Assembly (NCBI GenBank): GCA_009741485.1
Contig: CM019219.1
Span: 29,965,679-30,029,678 of the forward strand
Direction: 5' to 3'
Origin: Malurus cyaneus samueli
Taxonomy: Eukaryota; Chordata; Aves; Passeriformes; Maluridae
Length of the DNA: 64,000 bases
In this document: one piece after another, positions 26,145 to 37,455 of the stretch
How positions within the stretch are numbered: the stretch's first letter is position 1
How the letters are laid out: each line of letters opens with the position of its first letter
Made by a program: the position numbers and the translations under genes
The notes under the pieces: model-generated
What the model was told of the DNA's origin: nothing
Database searches by the model: none
The model's input: only the letters and a program-made list of their open reading frames with translations

Positions 26145-26169
26145 NNNNNNNNNNNNNNNNNNNNNNNNN
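26145..26169. other. Assembly gap of 25 Ns
   Basis: Twenty-five consecutive Ns follow the GC-rich minisatellite. Sequence on the right (TTGACTCTGGG) is AT-balanced and does not obviously continue the repeat, so missing sequence of unknown length is likely. Confidence 0.98.
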
Positions 26170-26799
26170 TTGACTCTGGGATTCCCTTTGTGGCTTTTTC
26201 TGCCTTGGAGGTCTGTTAATCTTGTTTTTTGTTAGTGGGGACAAAGCACTGAACACCAGGCCTGGCAGTTGTGTGTGGTTTCTGACTGGAGGGGCGAGGA
26301 GGAGATGTGAGCATTGCATGGAGCCTTTTCCCTTCCATTTCCTGGGAAAGGATCATTCTGTGGTGCTATTGGGATCAAAGGTGTCCTGTGTAGTTGGTGC
26401 AATTCTTTGCACCAACTGGTCTTTGGTTTTCTGCATGGTTGTGCAGCAATAAAGATTAAAATTGTCATTTTCCCCTTGCTACTGTGTGTACCAGGAAATC
26501 CATGAAGTTCTTCTTTCCCATTGTCATCTCCTAACAGGGAATAAAATGAATCTGTAGTGCTGAGGTGTTCTAACTCTGGTCAAATGTTAGTTTTTGGGAT
26601 TTCATGGCCAGATCTCCCTGTGTGATGGGGTTTGCTGCCAGTACCAGAAATGAGGACTCCAGCCCCGTGCTTTGGTTTGCACTGGGAGAACAACGCTGAT
26701 GTTTGGGGACACGTTTCGGAATGGCTCTGAGTTCACACAGTGGGTGACGCTGCCTGGGGCAGGGCTGTGATGTGACATGGTGTCACGGCCCCAGCACTG

Positions 26800-26987
26800 T
26801 GACATCACACGGTGTCATATCCCCAGCACTGTGACATCACATGGCATCTGGCCCCCAGCACTGTGACATCACACGGTGTCACGGCCCCAGCACTGTGACA
26901 TCACACGGTGTCATATCCCCAGCACTGTGACATCACACGGTGTCATGTCCCCAGCACTGTGACATCACCGTGCCATCCCTATATAAG
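26800..26987 (+). promoter_or_regulatory. CRE-like array and TATA box, copy 2
   Basis: Six TGACATCAC sites start at 26800, 26832, 26864, 26896, 26928 and 26960, an exact 32-bp period, with a weaker half site at 26773. TATATAAG at 26980-26987 begins 20 bp after the last site. Thirty-two bp is close to three turns of B-DNA, so all sites would face the same side of the helix. Confidence 0.68.
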
Positions 26988-27021
26988 CCGATCCAGCCCC
27001 ACAGCTCTCAGTGCCCTCACC

Positions 27022-27768
27022 ATGGGCGGCTCCGGAGCCACGAGTGACGGTGCCTTTGTGCCGGTGACTGCACCGGCCCTGCTGCTGCTGCTGCTGGCCA
27101 CTGTGGCTTCTGGTGGCCATTGGCCACCGGGCAGTGCTGGCCGGCCCTGGGAGAGCCTCCAGCCCTTCCAAGAGGGCATTCCAGAGGCGATCCTGCATCC
27201 ATCGAGGACTCTCAGGCTTTCAGAGAGACACCGTCCTGCCAGGAGCCTCCGCTGCCTCTTCCTACCCTGCCCGACCCCCCTTTGCTTCAGCCCTCATCCC
27301 TCTTTCCCAGAGCCCCCCATCCTCCCTCAGAGACCCTCCCCATCCCCGAGAACCCCAATCCCGCACAGAGCCCCCCATCCTCCCCATCCCGAGAACCCCA
27401 ATCCCGCACAGAGCCCCCCATCCTCCCCATCCCCGAGAACCCCAATCCCGCACAGAGCCCCCCGCCCCTCAATTCCTGTCCCTCCAGAGCTGCTCCGTTC
27501 CCTCCACGCACCTTCCCCCCTCAGACACCGTCACTCCTGCGAGCCTCGGGCCCTGCCGGAGCCTCAGGGAGCCCTGGCAGCTGTGGGAGCTGAGGAACCC
27601 ATGGACACGGCTCCTGCTCCCTCGGAGACACAGAGCACGGAGAGCAACAGCCTCCATGGAGATGAGCGCCTGCGGGGCATCCTGGAGCAGTCAGGAGCCC
27701 AGGAGAGCCCGGCAGCACCAGAGGGAGCCCGGCCCATCCCGGGCACAATTGCCAGGAAGCAGGGCTGA
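27022..27768 (+). CDS. Unrecognised secreted-like Pro-rich ORF, copy 2
   Basis: This is the best candidate coding copy: 248 codons from the Kozak-type ATG 42 bp after the TATA box. Residues 1-30 are identical to copy 1 (signal-peptide-like). A Pro/Arg-rich middle crosses the 44-bp repeats, then an ordinary-looking acidic region contains EEPMDTAPAPSETQSTESN, GDERLRGILEQSGAQESP and RPIPGTIA. It stops at TGA exactly where the 57-bp repeat begins, apparently because of one extra base (AGGAAGC, compared with the GGGAGC of the other copies). The frame that reads AEPEAP through the repeat continues after it into a basic tail (SPRKPRSLGRV ... KRQQRCLKED, stop at 28141-28143). No database family comes to mind. 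Confidence 0.4.
   Translation: MGGSGATSDGAFVPVTAPALLLLLLATVASGGHWPPGSAGRPWESLQPFQEGIPEAILHPSRTLRLSERHRPARSLRCLFLPCPTPLCFSPHPSFPEPPILPQRPSPSPRTPIPHRAPHPPHPENPNPAQSPPSSPSPRTPIPHRAPRPSIPVPPELLRSLHAPSPLRHRHSCEPRALPEPQGALAAVGAEEPMDTAPAPSETQSTESNSLHGDERLRGILEQSGAQESPAAPEGARPIPGTIARKQG
27339..27465 (+). repeat. 44-bp Pro-rich tandem repeat (copy 2)
   Basis: About three units of the same 44-bp sequence as in copy 1. The second lacks one C (CATCCCGAG instead of CATCCCCGAG). Confidence 0.9.
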
Positions 27769-27995
27769 GCCAGAAGCTCCTGCAGCCCCAGGAGTCCAGC
27801 CCAGGGCTCCCGGGGTGTGGGGCTGAGCCAGAAGCTCCTGCAGCCCCAGAGTCCAGCCCAGGGCTCCCGGGGTGTGGGGCTGAGCCAGAAGCTCCTGCAG
27901 CCCCGGAGTCCAGCCCAGGGCTCCCGGGGTGTGGGGCTGAGCCAGAAGCTCCTGCAGCCCCAGAGTCCAGCCCAGGGCTCCCGGGGTGTGGGGCT
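27767..27995 (+). repeat. 57-bp tandem repeat, 4 units (copy 2)
   Basis: Units start at 27767, 27825, 27882 and 27939. The first is 58 bp because of one extra G (CCCAGGAGTCC). The rest are 57 bp and nearly identical to each other and to the units of copies 1 and 3. Confidence 0.95.
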
Positions 27996-28150
27996 GAGCC
28001 AGCCGGGACCAGCCCGAGCTCGCTGCAGGAGAGCAGCCCCAGGAAGCCCAGGAGCTTGGGCCGTGTCCAGGAGGCTGCCCCGGGACGGGCACCGGCCCCA
28101 GGCGGGCATTCCAAGCGGCAGCAGCGATGTTTGAAGGAGGATTAGTGTAG

Positions 28151-28212
28151 GTAAGTTGGTGTAAATAAATTGGGATTCCCCCCTAGAGCTGTCTGAGTGT
28201 TGGTGCTGTTGT
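28151..28212 (+). terminator. Donor-like site, AATAAA and GU-rich element, copy 2
   Basis: AG|GTAAGT begins at 28151, AATAAA is at 28164-28169, and GU-rich sequence (TCTGAGTGTTGGTGCTGTTG) follows. The spacing matches the other copies. Confidence 0.6.
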
Positions 28213-28386
28213 GGATTGGGCTGGGATAGGGATCCTTTCTTCCCAGGAACAGCGCTGGGCTTGGATTCAGGCTGGAATGCTGTGGGTGAGGAGAGCAGGC
28301 TCAGAGCCACCTCCTGCCCCAGAGCACCGGGCAGAGCTCTGGAACATCCCCAGGGAGGAGACTGCAGCCCCTTCTGGACAATCTGT

Positions 28387-28482
28387 TGCTGGCTCAGGGA
28401 CAGTTCAATGTCCCTCAGCACCCCCAGGACACTCTGCTGGCTCAGGGACAGCTCAGTGTCCCCCAGCTCTTTCCCCACAGAT
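28387..28482 (+). repeat. 48-bp direct repeat, two units
   Basis: TGCTGGCTCAGGGACAG recurs at 28387 and 28435, followed in each by (T/C)TCA(A/G)TGTCCC(T/C)CAGC. It lies just beyond the end of the homology between nested copies 1 and 2. Confidence 0.85.
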
Positions 28483-29117
28483 CAAATTTGTTCTTTTCCA
28501 GGACAGCTCATGTGGCGCAAATGAGTGAACTCAGCTGCTTTCAGAGTAAAACAACATTAAAAGTCTCCTCCTAGAGATACAATAGAACAGCCTTATTCAC
28601 ACTGCTGTTTTCATGCTACAACATGGAATAAGTTTGTTAGAACTCTGCTATTTCTGTGTGTTTAAGTCATCCATATTCCCACTGCTGTTGTCAGGAGGAT
28701 ACACCCCTCACGTTTTTATTTCTACATAAATACACCCAGTAGACTCACATGTATTGTGGAGGCCCTGTCTCAGCTTCAGCTTGGGTACTCACCCAAATTT
28801 CTCCTCTTGTGTCCCTTCCCAGGAGTGTTTAGGGACCCCCATATTAAAAAGCCAAGCCCTCACCAGAAAATCCCAGCTGGACCTCAAGACTTGGCCAGTT
28901 TGGTCAAAGTTTTATGAGCCAAACTGTGGAGATTTCTATTCAACCCATCCCTCCCCTGCTCCATCACCATCTCTCCAACCATCAGCCCTCTGCCTTGGGC
29001 TGCTGCTCTGCATCTGGAGTTCCTCCTGGATCCCAAGACTGAGTGAAACCCACAGCACCCAAACCACCAGCCCTGGGTAAATCCAGTATGTGATGGAATA
29101 TGCAGCAGGAAGGAGGC

Positions 29118-29222
29118 ATTCATGGAATCCCAGACTGGTGTGGGTTGGGAGGGACCTTAAAGCCCATCCCTGCCTCGAGCAGGGACAGCTCCCACTATCC
29201 CAGGTTTCTCAGAACCCTCCTT
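29118..29222 (-). mobile_element. CR1 LINE 3' tail, type I
   Basis: CATGGAATCCCAGACTGGTG through CCCACTATCCCAGG, a reverse-complement tail. Confidence 0.78.
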
Positions 29223-29949
29223 TTCCTAAAGATTTGCTCTCTATCCTCTTTTCTTGCCCCACCATTTCCTGTAAGACTCACTGCCACAGTCTAAACCATG
29301 TTTTCTACCCACTGGGATGGATGGCTGCTCCCAAAACATCCCCTCTGGAATGGGGTGTGCTCCAGATGTTCTGGAGCAACATCCAGCTGTGTGAGGCCAG
29401 CAAGGCAGCACACCGTAATTATTCCCCAGTTTCAGTACCTGAGCCACACTGAGTCATTACTGAGTTTAGTGCTTCAGCTGCACTGAGTTATTTCCCTTTG
29501 CTGATTTGAAGGAACTTTATTTCCCTGTTGATAGAAATAATTATTGTCATCAGCCCTGTAAAATGTTTTCTTTGCAATGAAAGAAACATCACCTGATTGT
29601 GGAGCACCTTAAATTACATCTTGCTAGGCTGCAAATTATCCATCTGCTGCCTCCAATTAGCCAGGAAGGTACGAGGGGGACTGGGAGAGGAGGTGGATCA
29701 TCATTTCATGGCTTGTTCCGCTGGTGTGCAATGGGATACTGGGAACTAATGGGTGCCATCTGCTGTGAGCGTGGAAAATGGGATAATGCACATCAGCCCC
29801 TGATGGCTCTGTCAGAAACATATTGCTGGGAGGGATTTGTTATCCCAGCTCCTGCTGGGCTGCATTTCAGGATTTGTTTCTATCCTAATGAAGAAATGGT
29901 TTTCAGTTGTTGTTTTGTTCCACACACATGAAATGCCAGGATTTAATAA

Positions 29950-30015
29950 AGTCATGGGGAAGGTGTCCCTTGATCTATAAGGTTCATTCCTATTCAAACC
30001 ATTCTCTGATTGCAA
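29950..30015 (+). mobile_element. CR1 LINE 3' terminal scrap
   Basis: GTCATGGGGAAGGTGTCCCT with ATTCAAACCATTCTCTGATT is a diverged plus-strand CR1 end of about 65 bp. Confidence 0.55.
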
Positions 30016-30347
30016 GTGTCACTAAGGGCCCTGGTAAAGTTGTAAAAATTTAATCAAAGACGAAAAAGGAAGAAAATAGAATAAAAATTCTATTTCATCT
30101 CAAGCTCCCAGCCATAACTGTATTTTACAGAAGTGGAATCATCCTGAAGGTTTCCCAGGTGGCTGAGCAGGGATGTCTCACACAATCCTCACAGACACTC
30201 ATTAATTAGCAACTTACTGAGCTGCTAAATGGTTAAATTACAATATTTTCACATTATTTTATTTAAATCTCCCTGTAGAACTCCTGTGATTAACAGCAAT
30301 CTGGAGGGATGGTTCTGGAGGAATTCCACCTCCCTAGCAAAAAAATG

Positions 30348-30487
30348 ATCATGGAATGGTTTGGGTTGGAAGGGATCTTAAAACTCACCCAGTGCTCCCC
30401 CTGCCATGGGCAGGGACATCTCCCACTGTGCCAGGCTGCTCCAAACCCTGCCCAGCCCAGCCTGGGACACTGCCAGGGATGGCAGGA
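30348..30487 (-). mobile_element. CR1 LINE 3' fragment, type I
   Basis: ATCATGGAATGGTTTGGGTT through GGGACACTGCCAGGGATGG, truncated in the middle of the usual fragment. Confidence 0.82.
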
Positions 30488-31461
30488 TTGTGCTTTCCCT
30501 GTGTGCTGAGAATGTAATCTCAATAATTAAGTTTCCATTCCTATATTGAATATTCAAATACATGCAGCCAAGTATTGTAAATTAACTCATCTCAGACCAC
30601 TGTATTTGAAATGCCAAGGAATTCCCTCCATGGGGATGCTCCGTGTCACCAGAGCTGGGCGGGGATGGAATCAGAATCTGGATATTTGTTTAAGACCCAT
30701 CATATTTTCTAATGAAGGTATAGATTCATGAAGTTTTTGCTTGATACATCTCTGGTAGCCAAAAAGTACCATGAAATTAATCCTTCAGATATTCTGGACT
30801 CTTTTTTGGGAGAAGGGTGGTAGAGAAGGGATTGACCACGTTGCAACAGCATCCCAAAAGAATCCAAAGAGCTCTGTCACACAGATAAACCCCCAGGAAA
30901 AGATATTTGTCCACGAAGATAATGAGTGTTCCAAATTCCTGCCTTAATAAATCCTATTTTTCTATTAATCACCTCTTGGATGAATTTGCAGCTTCTCTTA
31001 TTTTAGCTCATCCCCAAAGGAAAATGTTTATATAAAGTGGTCACTCACATCTGATTTCCATCTCCCAAAACCCATATAAACACAGCAAGAGAATTTAAAC
31101 CCCCAAACTGCCTTGCCTTTAGCCATCCACCCCAGCAGGATGACCATGATTATCATTTTTCATACAGGAATAACACTCCAGAGTTGCCAAAATCAAACTC
31201 TTTGAGCTTCCAATTGATGTTTGGGGAAGGAAGATAAACTGATTTTTGATGTCCACAAGAAAGGGAAGGTCTAAATTTGGCTGCTCAATGCAGAACCCAC
31301 CCTATTCCTCACTGAGCTGGGCCTCCTTCCGACACAAATCCCAAACTCCAAAAGAATAAACGCACTTCCAATCTCTTCCCAAATGGCTTGAACCATCTGA
31401 GAGCTGCAAAAATCCTGGAGAAAATATCAAAGTGCAAGAACTACTTCATAAGGAGCACTTA

Positions 31462-31758
<297 letters not shown>

Positions 31759-32220
31759 CTACTCCTGCAAAAACACACGGCTTTTGATTTTTTAGAATGT
31801 TTTTAACTCTAAACATGGAGTTGGCTGCAAAAGCACAGTCACAGGAGAATGAAAATCCAAAAATTTGCTGTGCATCAATTGGACACACAGCCTAACCTTC
31901 CATTAGCTTTGTTCCATGTAACTTCCAGCATTCCCAAGTTCTCTGAAGGGACAGGAATAACAAAATCCAGCTCCATTTGGACACAATTGCAGTGAACCAG
32001 TTTTGGGCATTGCAGGATGAAGGGTGGCTCTGCTCCCTCTCCAGTTCAGGGAGGGGACAACTCCATCCAGGGCTGAAATAAAATCTTTCTGTTTTTTTAA
32101 TCAGAGCTTTTACCAATTCCCAAAGCCAAAATGTGGGATGTCAAGTACATCCTTTTGGACTCAGTGACATCCCAGGGTAATTTCACTATTAAATTTACAC
32201 TTGTGCTCTTTGAGAGGTGG

Positions 32221-32237
32221 CAAACCCAGTGGGTTTG
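32221..32237. other. 17-bp palindrome, second occurrence
   Basis: CAAACCCAGTGGGTTTG is identical to the core of the palindrome at 3826-3848. The flanks differ. Confidence 0.9.
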
Positions 32238-32816
32238 AGTTGTTACTGAACAGCAAGTGGCACCAAACACCTGCACTGCCCCATGGAAGGCTGGGGAATG
32301 TGGGATGGATGAGCCAGGAACACTCCTGGACAAACAAAGGGAACTTCAATGCTGATTTCAGCCTTTTTTCTAGTACTTCCACTGATCCCAAGCAGTGAGT
32401 GTTCAGGGATTAGGGCAGTGTGACTTGCACATGGTTCAAAGCTCTGAGCCAGGCTCTAGTGAGGAACCCCCATTAAATTGGTGCCACATTGTGCATTTTA
32501 AAGGGAAAAGGGTGGAAAATGGCTCAGCAAGACCCATGCTGCCTCTGGATAAAGGCCAGGGGTAGAGCAGCACCACTGCCCAAGCAGAAGGGAATAAGCC
32601 ATTTCCATCCTTTATTATTCCACAGATTCCTGCACATAGCATGTTGGGAACTCATTTTGATTTCTGCTTGCTGGGATGTGAGGAAACAAGTTAAAGAAAA
32701 TTAAACAAGCTCAGGAGTGGGGTCAACTGGGGTGCATGGAGCTGACAGGGAAGAAGGGGGAAAGGATTTTGGTCCTAAAAGAATTATCAGTGGAGGATGA
32801 GCTGAAAGAAAACAGA

Positions 32817-33238
32817 GCAGAAGTTTTCTGAGTATTTCTGAGAGGAGTGTTGGGCTCAGAAATGCAAAAAATCTCAGCTCACTTCAGCCTGGAGAAGAGA
32901 TTGCTTTGGGAAGACTGTAGAACGGAATTCCAGTGCCTGAAGGTACAAGAGAGCTGGGGAGAGACTTTAGGTACAGGCCTGGAGTGCCAAAACAAGGGGG
33001 ATTGGATTCCCAGTGCCAGAGGGCAGGGCCAGATGGGATATTGGGAAGGAATTGTTCCCTGGGAGGGTGGGCAGGCCCTGGCACAGGGTGCCCAGAGAAG
33101 CTGTGGCTGCCCCTTGATCCCTGGCAGTGCCCAAGGCCAGGCTGGACATTGGGATGGTGGAAGTGTCCCTGCCCATGGCAGGGGTGGCACTGGATGGGCT
33201 TTGGGGTCCCTCTAAGCCAAACCACTCCACAATTCTGT
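32817..33238 (+). mobile_element. CR1 LINE 3' fragment, long
   Basis: One of the longer copies. It includes diverged ORF2 end sequence (GAGAAGAGATTGCTTTGGGA) and the full type I tail, ending CCACTCCACAATTCTGTG. The GGGCTGGGAGCAGCC block is deleted. Confidence 0.82.
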
Positions 33239-33591
33239 GTCACTCCAGACACTCAGGCGTGACAGGCAAGGCACAGATTCCCTAAGAAGCTCTTCCTGAT
33301 CCTGCTCGGCTGACTGCAGACACTGCAGGTGTGATCCTGGGAACAGGAGCTGCTGCCAGGCTTCTTGGACTGTCTGGGTCAAATTTTCCCACAGGACATG
33401 GGATGAGATGTGCTTTAGCTTCAGCAGGTGCCAGGCAGCACACACTGACTCTGAAATCTGTATTTCATTGTTATTTATTCCATATTTCACTGCTGAGGCT
33501 CTATCCCAGGCTGTATCTATAGCATGGATGAATTATTCCACCCACCTGAAGTCTGAAAGCAGGCCTTCAAATCAAAACCTCTCCAGCTCCA

Positions 33592-33616
33592 TCCATCTAT
33601 CTATCTATCCATCACT
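33592..33616. repeat. Short (ATCT)n microsatellite
   Basis: About five ATCT/ATCC units in the 3.7-kb PRKG1 intron. Confidence 0.8.
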
Positions 33617-33975
33617 GGAGTCTCTTTTCCAAAGCAATAAGCTTGGAAGAGAAACTGGGCAGGATTTAAACTATTCCTGTGGGACTTTCTGTCAAGCCAT
33701 CAGGCTCCAGCTGAGAGTCTGGGAATTTCTCAGCAAGTCCACGTGCCTTGCTTTATTTTAGCTGCCTTTTTCTGGCCAGCAGCTGTCACAGCAAGATAAA
33801 GGAGCAGAGGGCAGGGACAAAGCCAAGGAGCTGCTCCAGGAGGAGCCCAGGGGTCTGGAGCAATGGCCAAGGCCGTGGGTGGTCTCCTCCATCCTGTGGG
33901 TCAGGGGTAAGGGCTGCGGGTCAACAACTGGGATTTGGTTTGTACATTCCTTTGGAGATTGAGGATCTGCTGGAG

Positions 33976-34275
33976 TGAGTCCAGAGGAGGCCATGGAGAT
34001 GCTCCCAGGGCTGCAGCCCCTCTGGAGCCAGGCTGGGAGAGCTGGGAGTGCTCACCTGGAGAGGAAAAGGCTCCAGGGAGAGCTCAGAGCCCCTGCCAGG
34101 GCCTAAAGGGGCTCCCTTTGAGTGCCCAAGGCCAGGCTGGACATTGGNAGTGCCCAAGGCCAGGCTGGACATTGGGGCTGGGAGCAGCCTGGGACAGTGG
34201 GAGGTGTCCCTGCCATGGCAGGGGTGGCACTGGATGAGATTTAAGGTCCCTTCCACCCAAACCATTCCAGGATTC
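33976..34275 (+). mobile_element. CR1 LINE 3' fragment with internal deletion
   Basis: Begins at AGTCCAGAGGAGGCCATGGA, loses the middle of the element after AAAGGGGCTCC (about 34112), and resumes at AGTGCCCAAGG. The single N at 34148 lies between two copies of a 27-bp segment. Confidence 0.82.
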
Positions 34276-35268
34276 TGTGGCTGCTGGGAAGGGATGGGAT
34301 CTACCCAACCACATGCGGCAAAAGCCTTCCTGGACAACAGGGCTTCAAACACTCAGCATGGGAGGGAGCTGCACCATCCCAATATTTTTGCCCATTAAAA
34401 AAGGAGGGGAGAAAATAAGGATTTGAAGCTTGGCTTGTGATTGTCTATATTCTAGGAAGAGGGAATATTATTTCTGAGTGGGAAATAAAGGAGGGTGAAA
34501 GGGCATCAAACCAACAAACTGGCTTTTCTGCAGGCCATGAGTTTCTTCATGTCAGAAACTTATCCATGACATCATTATTGATCTGAAAAAAGACCATTTT
34601 TTCCTTCCAACAAAGACTGGCTCCCAGAAAATGGAAGTTGATGGTGGAAAACGAGTTGGCAGCTGGAAATCATGTGTATTCCCTCCAAAATCTCTGTCCT
34701 GCTACCTGAAAAGAAGCCAAGTGTCTCTCAAGTGTATTAGGCAGGCTAAAAAATGGTAAATAATTGTTCAATGGAAGGAACAAACTTGGTCTATCAAATC
34801 CCATCAGGATTTTATGGCGAATGAAGTCAGAAAGCATATTTTCCCTGTGACCAGTAGAAGAGAAACTTAGACCTTTTTTCTTCCTCACAGATAGAGCTCA
34901 GACATCCCTGCCTTCCTATTATTTAGAGAAGCTGGGAAAAGAGAGCAATGGGAATGAAGCTTGGAATTCAGCCTTGGAAGGGGTATGCTTAGCAAGGAAA
35001 TCATGGAGTACTGTAGGGTTTACTTTAAAAAAAATTGAGTTTTTTGGTCATTTAAGCAGAGAGTCAACAACTGTCTCCACCCCAAAGTGTTCACTGGGAG
35101 CACAACCAGCAGGGGATTTAATTTTTAGCCCTTTGGGACACTCTTCCTGCCCAGCCCAACCAAGGAGTTCAGTTAAATGCCAAGTGCTGCCACATCTTTG
35201 CCTCGGGGAGAGGGAGAGGCTGGAATGGGATTTTGGGAGCCCCTTGGCCTGGGAGGGCATGAACTCAC

Positions 35269-35346
35269 CTTCCCTTTGCTGATGATGAAGAAGGTGTCCC
35301 CTCGAGCCCCTTGGCGGATGATGTACTCTCCACTCTCATAGTGAGT
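35269..35346 (-). CDS. PRKG1: PRKG1 internal exon, CNB-B beta barrel
   Basis: This 78-bp exon encodes 26 complete codons, [20 protein letters not shown] followed by IISKGK. They form the first beta strands of the CNB-B jelly roll, with the typical [12 protein letters not shown] pattern of cyclic-nucleotide-binding domains. The acceptor has a strong polypyrimidine tract (TTTTCCTTTTCAG) and the donor is AAG|GTGAGT. Both flanking introns are phase 0, so skipping this exon alone would remove 26 residues without a frameshift but would destroy the barrel. The upstream intron is 22.75 kb and contains the third copy of the nested plus-strand unit. The downstream intron is 3.7 kb and holds two CR1 tails. 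Confidence 0.97.
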
Positions 35347-37299
35347 CTGAAAAGGAAAAAAAAAAGCAAATTAAGATGAACAAATAAAAGCAAAGCCTGT
35401 TCTCCAGCCCATATTTTGGCAGCTTTGCAAGAATATCACCCTGGACCCATTTTATCTCAGCCTGACATTGGCTGTGACTTAAAGATTGTCCTGTGGCAAG
35501 GAACAGAATAATTAAACTGCAAGCATTTGTGGCTTGCTCATTTTTCTCCTGGCGGTGCTGGTGCCAGTTTGTGCCCAGATGAATTATCCTCACAGCCCAA
35601 ATCCATTTTTAGCATGTCAGCAAGACGCAAGAATTTCCAACAGGGAATATGCTACATGAACCAAACTGCAATAAGAAGTCTGGTGTAAAATGATTATTTT
35701 CCTTCTTTTTTTTCCCTTTTTTTTTCCTTTTTTTTGGTGTTGTTTTTAGTGGTTTTCCAGCTTTGCTAGCAAGAGCTTTATCCAATAAGTTTTGCTCTTC
35801 TGCCGTTATTACAGTAGTTTAATCTGTCCTTTTTTGCCTTATTTTATGGAACAGTCCTCGCTAAATTCCTGTCACAACTTATCAACACTGCATCTAAACT
35901 CCATAAATGCTTTCATCCCTTGTGTCACCCTATCAGAAGCAATGTGCATTTATACATCACCAAAAACTCCAAATATTTTCTAAATTAAGAGTCTTTACTG
36001 ATATTTAGACTGCTCCAAACCTTGGAATTTTCATCCCAGATGCTTTGTCCCCTGCAAATTCAACCAACACCAGGCTGGGGGTTGCCAAGAACTTTCCACT
36101 CATCCTCTCCTACATCTTTCATGGGATAAATGTCTGTTGGATTTTTCAACCATGCCCAGGAAAGCTGGAGGTACCAGTTTTGCTCTGTTCCAGCCCCAAA
36201 TTTGGGACAAAATCACCCCCAAAACACCCTTCACTCACCATGAGTTCTAATCCCAAAGTACGTATAAGACAGCAAAGATTGGAGCTAAATCAGGGGAATG
36301 AACCCAAATCCTCAAATTTGGTTAAGCTTGAGATGTTTTCTTTCAAGGGTGTTGTGTTCACCTGAGTTTATTTATTTGTCTTTACACCCAACTTTTTTGG
36401 AGGCACTCACAGACTGATAACAGAATTCCCAGAAAAATGAACAGGCCAAGCCTCACAAAAACTCAACTGGGGAAAACAACTCTGTGCTTTGGGAGCACTT
36501 GGCAAATGAGGATATTAAGGAAAAGGAAGGATCCTAAAAAAAGGAAAGGTATCTGAGGCAGCTCTAGTACAGAAGTATTTAAGGAAGGTCTTCAAAATAT
36601 ACAGAGTTAAGGCTGTGGGTGCTTCCACCAACATAACCAAGAAATTTAGGGTAAATAAAATCATAAAATCAAAGCAGTAATTAATAATTTTCACACTCCC
36701 CAGAACGTTAACATGTTTCAAAATATAGAACTCTCCATCAGAATCTCAAATCCTCAATATTACCACATCACTCTTCAGAAAAAGGACTGGAGAATGTGGG
36801 TCAGAAACAACATTTTGCGAGTTGACATGACCCTAACAGGACTCCAAGGATCTAAAAATTGCAGCTTTTCCCATTTTCATGTGCCAGAGTGGGAAGAGGG
36901 GGTAAAATGAAGCCTGGAGGAGACCTGGACAAAAGCTGCAGAATTTTACTGCTTATGTGGGATGTTTCTGGAGTGAGGCTGAAGGTGAACAGTGTTGACC
37001 ATCCAGGATGAAATTCCTTGAAAGAGACTTATTTTAGGATGGGTTGGGACCAGACCCCCTCAAGTGGAATCTTGTAGGCACCCAAAAATGTAACAATTAA
37101 AAATACTGGGCTAAAGGCTTCCAAATTTACCCTAGGCAACTGATATTCATTACATGCATTAATGGCACTCTTTGTATGATTTCTGGGCAATCTCACATGA
37201 CAAAGCTGCTTCCTGAATGGCCATTTCTTGGTCTTGGTCACCAGCAGCAACCAGCAGCACCAGCCACTGCAGAACTGAGTCTCAGTCTGCTGCTGTGGC

Positions 37300-37455
37300 T
37301 GATTCCCACCCACGAGTTATCCCAACCTTCCCACCCAGAAATTCCACCTAACCATTCCCACCCATAACTCCTCCTAATCATTCCCACACGTGGCTTTTCC
37401 CAGCCCATGAGTCCTAACCATTCCCATGCACCAGTCTTCCCAATATTCCCACCCA
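37300..37455. repeat. Degenerate CCCACCCA-rich repeat
   Basis: Five or six diverged units of about 26-30 bp built on ATTCCCACCCA(GAA/TAA)CT. It is pyrimidine-rich on the plus strand, with no coding sign. Confidence 0.7.

Larger units (their letters stand above)
26560..28385 (+). other. Nested GC-rich transcription-unit-like block, copy 2
   Basis: This second homologous unit starts 3.4 kb after copy 1 in the same orientation. It shares the promoter-to-poly(A) arrangement, and with copy 3 also the upstream segment at about 26560-26790 containing CCAGTACCAGAAATGAGGAC. It has the most regular promoter (six CRE-like sites at exact 32-bp spacing) and the shortest 57-bp array (4 units). Homology with copy 1 continues past the poly(A) signal to about 28385. 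Confidence 0.75.

Noticed and set aside
23600..28170. Collagen, elastin or mucin identity for the nested ORFs
   Set aside because: The repeat lacks Gly-X-Y periodicity and is not Ser/Thr-dense like mucin repeats. Pro/Ala/Glu richness alone does not identify a family.
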